DNA of 64,000 bases from Rothia sp. ZJ932 (GCF_016924835.1 NZ_CP070480.1:1302001-1366000); one strand, 5' to 3'; positions 9,475 to 18,701 are shown, counted from the first letter of the stretch. The notes: generated by a model from the sequence alone, not told the origin. Translations and numbers: made by a program.

Positions 9475-10450
9475 TCTTGCGCTGCCTCACAATCATTGCA
9501 ATAAAGACGAGGGCACCCACAATACCGAGAACCACCGAAACAGGCATTTCAAACGGAGAAATAATAGTGCGGGCAATCAAATCGCAGACTGTTACAACCG
9601 CGATACCAGTCAGGCATACCCAGGGTAAGTTGCTACGCAAATCATCCCCGCGAATCATGCTGACGATGTTGGGCACAATCAACCCCAAAAAAGGCAATGA
9701 ACCAACGACCACAGTGACAACGCCCGTAGAGATAGCTATAAGGGCAGTGCCGATCAGCAACAGACGTTGGTAGTTCAATCCGACGTTTGTTGCAATTTCT
9801 TCGCCCAGACCTGCAACCGTCAGCCGGTCAGCGTAGAAGAAAACAGCGACTACAACGCCCAGCACCAGCCACAGCACTTCATACTGACCCACCATAACCG
9901 AGGTGAAACTACCGGCAAACCACACGCCTAGGTTCTGCAAAAGATTGGTCTGCAAAGCAAAGAAAGTAGACACCGAACTCACCACCGCGCCCAGCATGAT
10001 ACCCACAATCGGCACAATCAGTGACGACCGCAAAGAGACCTTACGCAAAAAGGCAAAGAAAATCATTGCTCCCACAAAAGAGAAAACAACAGCCCCCACC
10101 ATTTTCACCAAAATACTAGAGTTAGGCGCGAAAAAAAGCACCACAAGCAGACCCAAACCCGCCCACTCGGTAGTACCCGTTGTGGAGGGCTCCACAAACT
10201 TGTTCTGCGTCAGCAACTGCATGACCAGCCCAGACATCGCCATCGCAGCACCCGAAAGAATAAGAGCCACAGTACGCGGAATACGAGTATTCGCGAACAT
10301 CTGTGCACCGTCCTCGGCACTAAAGATGCTGTACTCACCGGTAAATATCGAGACACCAAGCAGCGCCACCACCGCCGCTGTTCCCAGCAGCAACTTAACA
10401 TCAAACAGTTTCCTACTGGTGCGGTCATCTCGCACCGCAGTCTTACTCAT
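9464..10450 (-). CDS. FecCD-family siderophore permease (YclN-like)
   Basis: First of two FecCD permeases, about 328 residues. Family features include AMSGLVMQLLTQNKFVEP near the N-terminus, the ATPase-coupling loop GLGEEIATNVGL and SLPFLGLIVPNIV. The start at MSKTAVRDD is set by a GAGGAG ribosome site 6 bases upstream. It is separated from the upstream binding-protein gene by about 90 bases containing a strong hairpin, which would let the binding protein be made in excess over the permease. Confidence 0.93.
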   Translation of the reverse strand: MSKTAVRDDRTSRKLFDVKLLLGTAAVVALLGVSIFTGEYSIFSAEDGAQMFANTRIPRTVALILSGAAMAMSGLVMQLLTQNKFVEPSTTGTTEWAGLGLLVVLFFAPNSSILVKMVGAVVFSFVGAMIFFAFLRKVSLRSSLIVPIVGIMLGAVVSSVSTFFALQTNLLQNLGVWFAGSFTSVMVGQYEVLWLVLGVVVAVFFYADRLTVAGLGEEIATNVGLNYQRLLLIGTALIAISTGVVTVVVGSLPFLGLIVPNIVSMIRGDDLRSNLPWVCLTGIAVVTVCDLIARTIISPFEMPVSVVLGIVGALVFIAMIVRQRKNVR

Positions 10451-10478
10451 GGGTCTCCTCAGGCTCATGCAAACGCCG

Positions 10479-10516
10479 TTAAGGAGCCACCCCGCAAGCG
10501 CTGGGTAGCTCCTTAA
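10479..10516 (-). terminator. Intra-operon hairpin after binding-protein gene
   Basis: TTAAGGAGC pairs perfectly with GCTCCTTAA and an inner CCC/GGG lengthens the stem. It sits between the siderophore-binding lipoprotein gene and the first permease gene. No U-tract follows, so partial termination or protection of the upstream mRNA are both possible. Confidence 0.6.
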
Positions 10517-10541
10517 CGTAAAGCTCTATGGGTTAGGGGAA

Positions 10542-11555
10542 TTACTTAGCGTTCTCAAACGCATCAGCCATCGAGTTCAAAACCTCAGTATAGGTAATGA
10601 TGTTCTCGTTGGTGTAAGTATCACTGGGCGCATACACGACCTTGCTGTCTTTGAGGGCGGTAACGTTCTTCAACGCAGCATTCTCTTCAAGCACGGTCTT
10701 AGCAGGTGCAGCGTCCTTACTTACAGCAGCGTCACGATCAAGCACCAGCAACCAGTCAGGGTTAGCTTCAGCAATAGCTTCAACGCTAATATCATCGCCC
10801 TGGTGGTCATCTGATGCATTCTCAATTTCAAGGGCAGGGGTCAGGCGCACCAGATCAAAGATAGGACCAAAGAAACGCCCCTTACCCGGCGCTACATAAC
10901 CAATTTCGCCGCCCGAAACGTTCACGCCCATGACGGTCTTTTCAGAATCGTAGGCATCCTGAGCGCGCTTAAGCGCTGCATCGAAATTATCCACAAGCTT
11001 CTGAGCTTCGTCCTGCTTGCCAAAGATTTCGCCCAGCGCCAAGGTATGACGCTTCAACTCAGCATCCAGCTTTTCACCATCGCGGGGCTCGAACTCAAGA
11101 ATGGTTGCGTCAGGGTTCAAAGTCTTGATGTCTTGGTAGAAAGAGGTGAAACGCTGACCGTTAATAATCAGATCAGGGTTAGCTGCTGCCAAAGCCTCTA
11201 GGTTGGGCTCACGGTGGTTTCCAATGTCAACGATGTTCTCATCGTTCTTGTAGCCCTCGATGGTAACGGGAATCAGCGGCTTAGGCGCTGCAACGAGCTT
11301 AATGCCCCAGCTCTCAAGGATTTCGAAGCTGCGGTTATCGGTTGTAACCACTGCCTGAGGTGAAGTGCTGACCTCGTGGGTGCCGTAGTTATCTTCGATA
11401 GTGACAGTTTTTGAGGTAGCTTCTGATGCTGCGCTTGAGACGCTATCTGCAGCTGATGACGCGGTATCTGATGCGTTTTCCGCAGCACCTGAGCAGCCAG
11501 CCATAGCAAGCATGAGACTTGCTGCAACAACAGAAAGAGTGAGACGTGATTTCAC
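10542..11555 (-). CDS. Siderophore-binding lipoprotein (YclQ/CeuE-like)
   Basis: Extracytoplasmic binding protein of the importer, 337 residues. A lipoprotein signal ends in LAMAGC, followed by a Ser/Ala-rich linker and a periplasmic-binding-protein type III fold. Segments VVTTDNRSFEILESWG, NPDLIINGQR, LVLDRDAA and the late NENIITY resemble YclQ/CeuE proteins. The GTG start lies 6 bases after AGGAG; a TTG one codon earlier is too close to that site. A DtxR-type box lies about 45 bases upstream, so iron repression is inferred. Confidence 0.92.
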   Translation of the reverse strand: MKSRLTLSVVAASLMLAMAGCSGAAENASDTASSAADSVSSAASEATSKTVTIEDNYGTHEVSTSPQAVVTTDNRSFEILESWGIKLVAAPKPLIPVTIEGYKNDENIVDIGNHREPNLEALAAANPDLIINGQRFTSFYQDIKTLNPDATILEFEPRDGEKLDAELKRHTLALGEIFGKQDEAQKLVDNFDAALKRAQDAYDSEKTVMGVNVSGGEIGYVAPGKGRFFGPIFDLVRLTPALEIENASDDHQGDDISVEAIAEANPDWLLVLDRDAAVSKDAAPAKTVLEENAALKNVTALKDSKVVYAPSDTYTNENIITYTEVLNSMADAFENAK

Positions 11556-11597
11556 CAATAACTCCTGAAGAATAAGGTTTAGTGTAGTACCTACGAG

Positions 11598-11616
11598 CCA
11601 GTTTAGGCTTACCTAA
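11598..11616 (-). promoter_or_regulatory. DtxR/IdeR-type iron box
   Basis: On the minus strand the sequence TTAGGTAAGCCTAAACTGG fits the 19-base DtxR/IdeR consensus TWAGGTWAGSCTWACCTWA at 16 of 19 positions by hand, with a perfect core TTAGG-4-CCTAA. It lies about 45 bases upstream of the siderophore-binding protein start, where it would overlap a promoter. Confidence 0.82.
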
Positions 11617-11830
11617 GTCAGCCTACAGGCTCACCGGTGTTATTAACAAGTCAAAAACCGGCGTGTTCGGTAATTAAGTTATATTTTTTTACCCTATTTT
11701 CTGGCAGCAGCCACCGAGCGCACGGACGCGTCCACACCAGAAAAACATCGGCACAGTTCCACGCGCGCCCCCTAACGCCTCAGCCCGAGCATCACAGGGA
11801 GCCACTCCAGCGCAGAAAACATCCAAAAAA

Positions 11831-11869
11831 ACTCGGAGCCCCTTCGCATGCGCGAAGGGGCTCCGAGTC
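11831..11869 (-). terminator. Rho-independent terminator of tig
   Basis: A perfect 17-base stem (ACTCGGAGCCCCTTCGC with its complement, loop ATGC) followed on the minus strand by a run of T. It lies about 40 bases past the tig stop. The region from here to the siderophore promoter holds no other gene. Confidence 0.93.
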
Positions 11870-11909
11870 TAAGAACTTAGATTAATCTAGCGGCTGTCTT
11901 TAGCTGAAA

Positions 11910-13217
11910 TTATTCAGCTGACTCTTCACTGTTTGAGGGGCTCAGGTATGAAGAAAGATCAATGGTGTTGCCCTCTGAATCCTTAACCTCCGCCTTTTCA
12001 AGCACGGTTGCCAGCGCCTTTGAGCGACGTACTTCGCCCACCAGCATGCCAGCCTGACCTGAACCGTCCAGCATCTGTGCGAACTGGTTGGGATCCATAC
12101 CGTACTGTGATGACATGGTGATGATGTAGTCAATCAGCTCTGCCTGCTCAACACCGATTTCTTCCTTCTCAGCAATCGCATCGAGGATGATTTCGTTCTT
12201 GAAAGCACGCTCGGTGTTCTCACGAACCTCTGCGCGGTGCTCATCAGTGTCGTGGTCAGCATCAGCCTGGGAGTTGTTGAAGTGCTGGTTCATCTGCTCT
12301 TCAATAACCTTTTCGGGAACGGGGATTTCAACCATTTCAACCAAAGCGTCCAGAACCTTGTCGCGTGCCTCAGCGCCCTGTTCAGCTACCTTTGAGTCAG
12401 CAGCCTGCTTCTCCAAATCAGCCTTGAGTTCGTCGATAGTGTCGAATTCTGATGCCATCTGAGCGAAATCATCGTCTGCCTCGGGCAGTTCGCGTTCCTT
12501 CACAGCAGTAACCTTGACCTTGACGGTTGCGGAGTCACCGGAGTGCTCGCCACCAGCCAAGGTGGTCTCGAAAGTTGCGTCCTCGTCAGCTGACAGACCG
12601 GTCAGAGCCTCGTCAAGACCTTCAAGCATGGTGCCAGCGCCCACCTGGTATGACAGGTCGTTTGCTGAGTCAACTTCTTCACCGTCGATTGAAGCGGTCA
12701 GGTCGATGGTTACAAAATCGTCCTTAGCCGCGGGGCGGTCAACAACCTTGAGGGTGCCAAAGCGACCACGCAGGTTATCAAGTGCCTGCTGCTTATCGTC
12801 TTCGCTCATCTCAGCCGCTGCAACCTCAACCTTGAGACCTGAGTAATCAGGCAGTTCAATCTCGGGGCGAACAGTAACCTCGATGGAGAGCTTCACGTCT
12901 GCTTCGCGGTTGTTCTCTTCAGGCTTTGAAATGATGTCAAGCTCGGGCTGAGCCAGGGGGGTCAGGTCATTCTCAGCAAGTGCCTGCGAGTAGTACTCGT
13001 TCAAGCCTTCGTTGAGAGCGTTTTCTACGATGAAATCGAAACCCGCGCGCTGCTCAATGAGCTTCTTAGGAGTCTTACCCTTACGGAAGCCGGGAACCTG
13101 GATCTGCTGAGCCAGTGATTTGTAGGTGCGATCAAGGTAGGTCTTGAACTCTGAGAACGGTACCTCGACCTCAATCTTTGCGAGGGTCGGGTTGAGCTTC
13201 TCGACGGCAGTCTTCAC
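11910..13217 (-). CDS. tig: Trigger factor
   Basis: Ribosome-associated chaperone and peptidyl-prolyl isomerase, 435 residues. The ribosome-binding signature GFRKGKTP is at residues 43-50; an FKBP-like domain follows ([19 protein letters not shown] ... [11 protein letters not shown]) and then the helical C-terminal arms, ending in an acidic tail. The GTG start ([10 protein letters not shown]) is favoured because AGGAG lies about 10 bases upstream and the N-terminus then fits the family; longer frames add an unrelated leader. tRNA genes lie upstream. Confidence 0.95.
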   Translation of the reverse strand: MKTAVEKLNPTLAKIEVEVPFSEFKTYLDRTYKSLAQQIQVPGFRKGKTPKKLIEQRAGFDFIVENALNEGLNEYYSQALAENDLTPLAQPELDIISKPEENNREADVKLSIEVTVRPEIELPDYSGLKVEVAAAEMSEDDKQQALDNLRGRFGTLKVVDRPAAKDDFVTIDLTASIDGEEVDSANDLSYQVGAGTMLEGLDEALTGLSADEDATFETTLAGGEHSGDSATVKVKVTAVKERELPEADDDFAQMASEFDTIDELKADLEKQAADSKVAEQGAEARDKVLDALVEMVEIPVPEKVIEEQMNQHFNNSQADADHDTDEHRAEVRENTERAFKNEIILDAIAEKEEIGVEQAELIDYIITMSSQYGMDPNQFAQMLDGSGQAGMLVGEVRRSKALATVLEKAEVKDSEGNTIDLSSYLSPSNSEESAE

Positions 13218-13341
13218 GTCCGTGGATCTCCTGATAGTTGTTGGGAAGCAACACCCAATAGGTGCTGGATGCTGCACTGAAATAATGTGCTGATACAAAG
13301 AAACCCGCACCTACTGTGCGGGTCTCATTTGCATCTCACGT

Positions 13342-13415
13342 CGGGGTGACAGGATTCGAACCTGCGATCTCCTGCTCCCAAAGCAGGCGCGCTAGCCAAG
13401 CTACGCCACACCCCG
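13342..13415 (-). tRNA. tRNA-Pro(TGG)
   Basis: 74 bases without CCA. The acceptor CGGGGTG pairs with its 3' complement; the anticodon stem CCTGC/GCAGG encloses TTTGGGA with anticodon TGG; the T-loop GGTTCGAATCC is standard. Confidence 0.95.
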
Positions 13416-13546
13416 CCATATTTGCACAAGGCGTTTTCCAGTGTACCGTGTTTTTTCATTTTTTCATACTTAGGGGCGGACGCGCCCTCAAGGTTCTCAC
13501 CCCCAGCCGGTGGCACGCGTCCACCCCGCCTGCCCAAACCCCCACA

Positions 13547-13614
13547 CCGAGATCCTGATTAATCGTCGAGTTCCTGTTTTAAAACAGGATTTCAGCAACA
13601 AATCAGGATCTCGG
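13547..13614. repeat. Nested palindrome, arms CCGAGATCCTGATT
   Basis: The 14-base arms CCGAGATCCTGATT (13547-13560) and AATCAGGATCTCGG (13601-13614) are perfectly complementary and enclose a second perfect 18-base palindrome, TCCTGTTTTAAAACAGGA (13572-13589). The same arm sequence forms a 34-base palindrome at 38200-38233. It lies between tRNA-Pro and the tRNA-Leu terminator. Function unknown. Confidence 0.85.
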
Positions 13615-13638
13615 CGGAAGGAAGATTTAAAAACAAGG

Positions 13639-13669
13639 AACCCCGGTCACTGATTCAGTAACCGGGGTT
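13639..13669 (-). terminator. Terminator after tRNA-Leu
   Basis: AACCCCGGT pairs with ACCGGGGTT, and ACTGA/TCAGT extends the stem. T-rich sequence follows on the minus strand. It would end the tRNA-Gly/tRNA-Leu transcript. Confidence 0.8.
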
Positions 13670-13677
13670 TGATTTGT

Positions 13678-13762
13678 GCGCGAGGGGGGACTTGAACCCC
13701 CACCCTCTAATACGAGGACTAGCACCTCAAGCTAGCGCGTCTGCCTATTCCGCCACCCGCGC
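13678..13762 (-). tRNA. tRNA-Leu(GAG)
   Basis: 85-base class II tRNA with a long variable arm. The anticodon stem CTAGC/GCTAG encloses TTGAGGT, giving anticodon GAG. The acceptor GCGCGGG pairs with the 3' end. Confidence 0.94.
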
Positions 13763-13794
13763 AAGGTGACCAACAAGTTTTACCTTGCCAGCAG

Positions 13795-13865
13795 AGGGGA
13801 TGACGGGAATCGAACCCGCGTAATCAGTTTGGAAGACTGAGGCTTTACCATTAAGCTACATCCCC
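13795..13865 (-). tRNA. tRNA-Gly(TCC)
   Basis: 71 bases. Acceptor GGGGATG/CATCCCC; anticodon stem TCAGT/ACTGA around CTTCCAA, anticodon TCC. Confidence 0.94.
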
Positions 13866-14052
13866 ACTATTCAGTTTTCATCCGCTTGGGACTCATCTAG
13901 TAAACCAAGCTCAACCCCGCATGTCAAATCAGGGCTACACCACCGACCATAATAAGCGGAACTACCTGCACCGTCTTCATCGCATTACCCCAATAATGCT
14001 AGCGAAAATCAGGTAGTCCTGCTCCCCTATGTGTTGCTGATGACTCTTTCAC

Positions 14053-14480
14053 TCAGCTACTTTTTATGCCCGGCGATTTCTTGTTTTCGGCGGTGAAGTC
14101 CAAGACCATGCATCCATTAATGGTACCGGCAGTCATTTCCTTGAAGACCTCCGGTGCCTCGTTAACGCCGCGCAATTGCACCACGGGAATCACGAGACCG
14201 CGAGTACCAAAATCAAAGGCTTCGGCAAGATCTTGGCGGGTACCTACCAGCGAGCCGACGACGCGGATGCCGTTGAGTACCAGCGACGATGGTGTATTTA
14301 GCTATACCAACCCTCGAAGAACCATGCAACATTCACGCGGTCGCCGGGTACGAGGGAGGTGCGGTCAAGACCTGGTCTCTCAGCTTATGTGGCAGATTTG
14401 CAAATATCAGTTCATAAAGCCCACCCTGAAAGAGATTTCACGGTGGATCTTGAACATGAATGCCGCACTCAAGACATGAT
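14053..14480 (-). pseudogene. Zinc alcohol dehydrogenase (AdhP-like), decayed
   Basis: Two recognisable pieces of a medium-chain zinc alcohol dehydrogenase remain on the minus strand. The C-terminal piece (14053-14283) reads [23 protein letters not shown] ... VPVVQLRG-type sequence to a stop codon and matches the end of propanol-preferring AdhP enzymes. A second piece (about 14302-14368) reads PGDRVNVAWFFEG, from the N-terminal catalytic domain before the GCG-x-CEYC zinc lobe. The middle of the gene, including the NAD-binding domain, is deleted, and stops separate the pieces. A weak ECGI-HV scrap near 14460 may be the N-terminal zinc site. No functional product is expected. Confidence 0.8.
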
Positions 14481-14570
14481 GTTACCCCTTTTCGGTAAGC
14501 CCTTTGATTCCCAACAGCCCAGGGAATAAAACGGCTGTTATCAGCATCCTGGTTCAGCTCACCGGCGGCA

Positions 14571-14612
14571 AAAAGGTGCCCGACTCTTGGTCTAAGAGCC
14601 GGGCACCTTTCT
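14571..14612 (-). terminator. Bidirectional-looking terminator of lgt operon
   Basis: AAAAGGTGCCCG pairs with CGGGCACCTTT around an inner CTCTTGG/CTAAGAG extension, with A/T tracts on both sides. It lies about 30 bases past the lgt stop and ends the trp-lgt transcript. Confidence 0.9.
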
Positions 14613-14640
14613 ATCAAGCTCGGTGGGTGCGCGGTAGATT

Positions 14641-15522
14641 TTACCGAGCAGAGACCGAGCCAGTTGCCGCCCTATCGGAGGTCAGCGCATCGGAGTCAGC
14701 ACGGTGCCGGCCACGCTGACCTGCGATGATAAAGCCAATAACGCCCAACAGCAAAAGCACACCTGAGGTCAGTACGTGAATACGCAGACCAAAGAGCTCC
14801 TGGGAGGCATCGATACGCAAGAAGATCTCAATCATCAGGCGACCAAAACTATAGTAGGCAACATACGCCCAGAAGGTCTGCCCCAGCTTCCAGCGCAGCT
14901 TATAAGCCAGCCACATGATGCCCAAGGCACCAACGATGTTCCAGATTGACTCGTAGAGGAAGGTCGGGTGAAACAGGGTGCCGGGTTCATACTGATCAGG
15001 GAAAGTGTAACCGTTCGGGTCGATCTCAAGCCCCCACGGCAGCGAGGTGGGTTTGCCAAAGAGCTCCTGGTTGAACCAGTTACCCCAGCGCCCGATGCCC
15101 TGAGCAATCAGGATGCCCGGTGCCACCGCGTCCGCAAATCGAGCGAAAGAAACCCCGTATTTGCGGCAGGCAAGGTAGGCACCCAAAGCACCCACCGAAA
15201 TAGCACCCATAATACCGATGCCGCCCTCCCAGATTTTGAAGGTATCTAGGGGGTTAGCTCCCTCGCCGAAATAGGTCGTTGGGTCAGTGATTAGCACGTG
15301 ATACATGCGCGCCCCCACGATACCGAAAGGAATAGCCCACATGGCGATATCCCACACGTTATCGGGGTTGAAGCCCCAGGACTTCCAGCGGCGAGAGGTC
15401 AGCAGCAAGCACACGATGATGCCTGTGAGAATACACAGGGCATAAAAGTGAATGGTGAGCGGACCCAGGCGAATCTGCGAAACATCGGGGGATGGTAGAG
15501 ACGCGATGATTACCTCGTTCAT
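14641..15522 (-). CDS. lgt: Prolipoprotein diacylglyceryl transferase
   Basis: Membrane enzyme that attaches diacylglycerol to the lipobox cysteine of prolipoproteins. The 293-residue protein has seven predicted membrane segments and the Lgt signature GIGRWGNWFNQELFG (about residues 138-152), plus a conserved HPTFLYES segment. It overlaps trpA by four bases (ATGA). The trpA-lgt link is conserved in Micrococcales. Substrates in this window include the siderophore-binding protein, CapA and Rieske lipoproteins. The C-terminus is a short charged cytoplasmic tail. Confidence 0.95.
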   Translation of the reverse strand: MNEVIIASLPSPDVSQIRLGPLTIHFYALCILTGIIVCLLLTSRRWKSWGFNPDNVWDIAMWAIPFGIVGARMYHVLITDPTTYFGEGANPLDTFKIWEGGIGIMGAISVGALGAYLACRKYGVSFARFADAVAPGILIAQGIGRWGNWFNQELFGKPTSLPWGLEIDPNGYTFPDQYEPGTLFHPTFLYESIWNIVGALGIMWLAYKLRWKLGQTFWAYVAYYSFGRLMIEIFLRIDASQELFGLRIHVLTSGVLLLLGVIGFIIAGQRGRHRADSDALTSDRAATGSVSAR

Positions 15523-16370
15523 GCACGCCCTGCTAATTCTCGGGTAAGCGTAGCAACGCCGTCTACACCCTGTTCAGCCAACGCTTTGACCAAAGCGGTA
15601 CCCACAATCACACCGTCTGCGTAAGCACTAATCTCTTCTACATGCTCGCGCTTTGATACGCCCAAGCCAACGCAGACGTTATCGGCACCTGCCTCGCGAA
15701 TATCAGCAACCAGCTGCTGGGCGGCAGTCGAAACTGACGAGCGAGCGCCGGTCACACCCATGACTGACACAGCGTATACGAAACCGCTAGAAGCCTGCGC
15801 CACGGTGTGCAGACGCTCTGTGCTTGATGAAATAGCAGCAAGGAAAATGCGGTCAAGACCGTGTTTCTCTGACACCTCAAGCCAGGTACTTGCCTCATCG
15901 GGTACAAGGTCAGGGGTAATGATGCCCGCACCACCGGCTGCTGCTAGTTCAGTTGCGAACTGATCGACGCCACGGCGCAGTACCGGGTTCCAGTAGGTCA
16001 TCACCACAACAACAGCGTCGGTAGCGGCGGTAATCTCAGCAACAGCGCGGAAGAGATCGTCCAGTCGGAAGCCCGCAGCCAGGGCGTCAGCGGTTGCCTG
16101 CTGAATCACGGGACCATCCATGACAGGGTCTGAGTAGGGAACGCCCAACTCGATGATGTCACAACCGTTATTGCCCAAGGCAATGGCAGCGGCAATGGAT
16201 TCATCGACGGTGGGAAAACCTACCGGCAGGTAGCCAATCAGGGCGGCGCGTCCTTCATTCTTACACTCAGCTAATTTAGCTGCCAGACGAGAATCGGGGT
16301 TTGCCGCGGGGAATTTACGTTCGACCGCTGAGTACTTTGCCAGACCAGGGGTGAAATCGTGAAAGCTCAT
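15519..16370 (-). CDS. trpA: Tryptophan synthase alpha chain
   Basis: Cleaves indole-3-glycerol phosphate and passes indole to TrpB. A TIM barrel of 283 residues with catalytic Glu and Asp in ELGVPYSDPVMDGP, and the phosphate-binding segment GLGVSKREHVEE. The start codon overlaps the trpB stop by one base (TAATG), so the two subunits are translationally coupled. Confidence 0.96.
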   Translation of the reverse strand: MSFHDFTPGLAKYSAVERKFPAANPDSRLAAKLAECKNEGRAALIGYLPVGFPTVDESIAAAIALGNNGCDIIELGVPYSDPVMDGPVIQQATADALAAGFRLDDLFRAVAEITAATDAVVVVMTYWNPVLRRGVDQFATELAAAGGAGIITPDLVPDEASTWLEVSEKHGLDRIFLAAISSSTERLHTVAQASSGFVYAVSVMGVTGARSSVSTAAQQLVADIREAGADNVCVGLGVSKREHVEEISAYADGVIVGTALVKALAEQGVDGVATLTRELAGRA

Positions 16371-17695
16371 TATTTGCCCTCGCTTTCGGTTGCAGCATCT
16401 GCCGCTGCCTCGGTGTTGCCAGTTTGCAGAGTTGAAGAGGGAATAGCTTTACCCAAGCCAAACCATTCAAGTGCAGTGCTCATGTCTTTATCGCCGCGAC
16501 CCGAAAGGCAGACCACCATCACTTTTTCAGCAGCGTTCTCGGGGTCTTCAGCAACCCACTCGCGTGCCACACGCAGGGCACCTGCAAGCGCGTGTGCTGA
16601 CTCAATGGCGGGAATAATGCCTTCGGTGCGGCAGAGCAGACGTAGCGCGTCCATCGCCTCAGTATCGGTGACAGGCTGGTAGCTGACACGCTTGATATCA
16701 GAGAGGAAAGAGTGTTCCGGGCCGACGCCGGGGTAGTCCAAACCCGCTGAAATCGAGTGCGACTCGATGGTCTGCCCGTCTTCATCCTGCATCAGGTAGG
16801 TCATAGCACCGTGCAGTACACCAGGACGTCCGAGGCTGATGGTTGCTGCGTGGCGGTCGGTGTCGATACCGTCGCCGCCCGCTTCAAAGCCGTAGATTTT
16901 AACGTCGTGGTCGTCCAAGAAAGCGTGGAACATACCAATAGCGTTGGAGCCACCACCCACACACGCCGCGATGCCATCGGGCAGGCGTCCGGTTGCTTCG
17001 AGAATCTGCTCACGCGCCTCTGTTCCGATGGCGTCGTGGAAATAGCGCACCATAGCAGGGAAAGGATGCGCGCCGGCTGCAGTACCCAGCAGGTAGTGGG
17101 TATTATCGACATTGGCAACCCAATCGCGCAGGGCTTCGTTAATAGCATCTTTGAGGGTGCGTGAGCCATTCTGAACAGCAATCACTTTAGCGCCCAGCAG
17201 CTGCATACGTGCAACGTTGAGTGCCTGACGTTCGGTGTCTTCTTCGCCCATGTAGACAACGCATTCCATGCCGAACAGGGCGGCTGCTGTGGCGGTAGCA
17301 ACACCGTGCTGACCAGCACCGGTTTCAGCAATCAGGCGGGTTTTACCCATGCGCTTTGCCAGCAGTGCCTGACCAATCACGTTGTTAATTTTGTGGCTAC
17401 CGGTGTGGTTGAGGTCTTCACGTTTGAGGAAGAAACGCACGCCCGCATGGCTTGCAAAACGGGGCACTTCGGTCAGCAGTGAGGGGCGGTTAGAATACTC
17501 GCGCGAAAGTTTGCGGAACTCGTCCAGAAACCTGGGATCCTCTTTCGCCTTATTAAAGGTGTCTTCGAGTTCGTCGATGGCTTTCATGAGTGATTCGGGC
17601 ATCCAGCGCCCACCGTACTCACCAAAGTAAGGCCCGGGAGCGTTTTTCAGCGAGAATCCCTCGCCTAAGAAAGTGTCAGCTAGGTTTTCACTCAT
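16370..17695 (-). CDS. trpB: Tryptophan synthase beta chain
   Basis: PLP enzyme joining indole and serine. The PLP lysine lies in [24 protein letters not shown] binds the cofactor phosphate. 441 residues; the C-terminus extends beyond the usual end with an Ala/Glu-rich tail (from about residue 415) of unknown role. The ATG is preceded by AGAGG. A 51-base gap separates it from trpC. Confidence 0.97.
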   Translation of the reverse strand: MSENLADTFLGEGFSLKNAPGPYFGEYGGRWMPESLMKAIDELEDTFNKAKEDPRFLDEFRKLSREYSNRPSLLTEVPRFASHAGVRFFLKREDLNHTGSHKINNVIGQALLAKRMGKTRLIAETGAGQHGVATATAAALFGMECVVYMGEEDTERQALNVARMQLLGAKVIAVQNGSRTLKDAINEALRDWVANVDNTHYLLGTAAGAHPFPAMVRYFHDAIGTEAREQILEATGRLPDGIAACVGGGSNAIGMFHAFLDDHDVKIYGFEAGGDGIDTDRHAATISLGRPGVLHGAMTYLMQDEDGQTIESHSISAGLDYPGVGPEHSFLSDIKRVSYQPVTDTEAMDALRLLCRTEGIIPAIESAHALAGALRVAREWVAEDPENAAEKVMVVCLSGRGDKDMSTALEWFGLGKAIPSSTLQTGNTEAAADAATESEGK

Positions 17696-17746
17696 AGCCT
17701 GCCTCTTTTCGTTAGTGTTTGCTGTTTGTATAAGTCTGAAAGTTAT

Positions 17747-18571
17747 TTAGCGCCCGGTAAGGTAGGACGCGCGTGCTACCTTGCCTGTGGCTCTGAACTC
17801 TTGCAGTGATTGGGTGGGGTCACCTGATTTCACGAGTGCTTCACCGACGAGAACCGCCTGGGCACCGTGGCTGGCGTACTCTGCGACATCATCTGCTGAG
17901 GCAACGCCCGATTCCGCAACGGTGATGGCGTCTTCGGGTAGGGCTGCTGCCAGGCGGGCGTAGTTAGCATTATCAACCTCAAGGGTTTTAAGGTTGCGAA
18001 CGTTCACACCCACAATTTTCGCGCCGAGCTTAATGGCGCGGTCAATTTCTTCGGGGGTGTGGGTTTCGACCAGAGCATTCATACCCAGCTCATGGGTGAG
18101 GTCAAAGAACTTTTTGAGGGTTTCATCATCAAGAGCGGCGACGATAAGCAGCACTAGGTCAGCGCCGTGGGCACGTGCCTCCCAGAACTGGTACTCATCG
18201 ACCATAAAATCTTTGCGCAGCACAGGAATATTCACTGCCGCGCGTACAGCATCAAGGTCAGCCAGAGACCCCTTGAAGCGGCGCTCTTCGGTCAGCACTG
18301 AGATAGCCGCTGCTCCCCCAGCTTCATATTTGGCGGCAAGTTCTGCAGGCTCAGGAATATCAGCCAGAGCGCCCTTCGATGGTGACGAGCGCTTCACTTC
18401 GGAGATGACCTCCACGGTATCTCTTGCAGCCCCGTGCAAAGCCGCGAGCGCGTCCAAGGCCGGTGGCATCTGGGCGACGCGAGCTTTCAGCTGCTCAAGA
18501 GTTACCGTCTGCTGACGCGCGGCGAGGTCCTCGCGAACTCCCATAATAATTTCTTCAAGTACAGTAGCCAC
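17747..18571 (-). CDS. trpC: Indole-3-glycerol phosphate synthase
   Basis: TIM-barrel enzyme, 274 residues. Conserved blocks are SEVKRSSPSKG (catalytic lysine), VLRKDFMVDEYQ (catalytic lysine), VGVNVRNLKTL, and VAESGV near the C-terminus. GTG start. It is downstream of two small membrane-protein genes and upstream of trpB in the same direction. trpD and trpF are not in this window. Confidence 0.96.
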   Translation of the reverse strand: MATVLEEIIMGVREDLAARQQTVTLEQLKARVAQMPPALDALAALHGAARDTVEVISEVKRSSPSKGALADIPEPAELAAKYEAGGAAAISVLTEERRFKGSLADLDAVRAAVNIPVLRKDFMVDEYQFWEARAHGADLVLLIVAALDDETLKKFFDLTHELGMNALVETHTPEEIDRAIKLGAKIVGVNVRNLKTLEVDNANYARLAAALPEDAITVAESGVASADDVAEYASHGAQAVLVGEALVKSGDPTQSLQEFRATGKVARASYLTGR

Positions 18572-18701
18572 TATATTGTGCCCTTATTCCCTAGCTGTCT
18601 AACAACCTAAAAAGATAAGCGCCCCGACTGAAAACCAGTACAAGACGCTTACCCTAACACCTCAGTGCTCTAAAAAATTTAGAGTTAACCGGTGCGATAT
18701 T

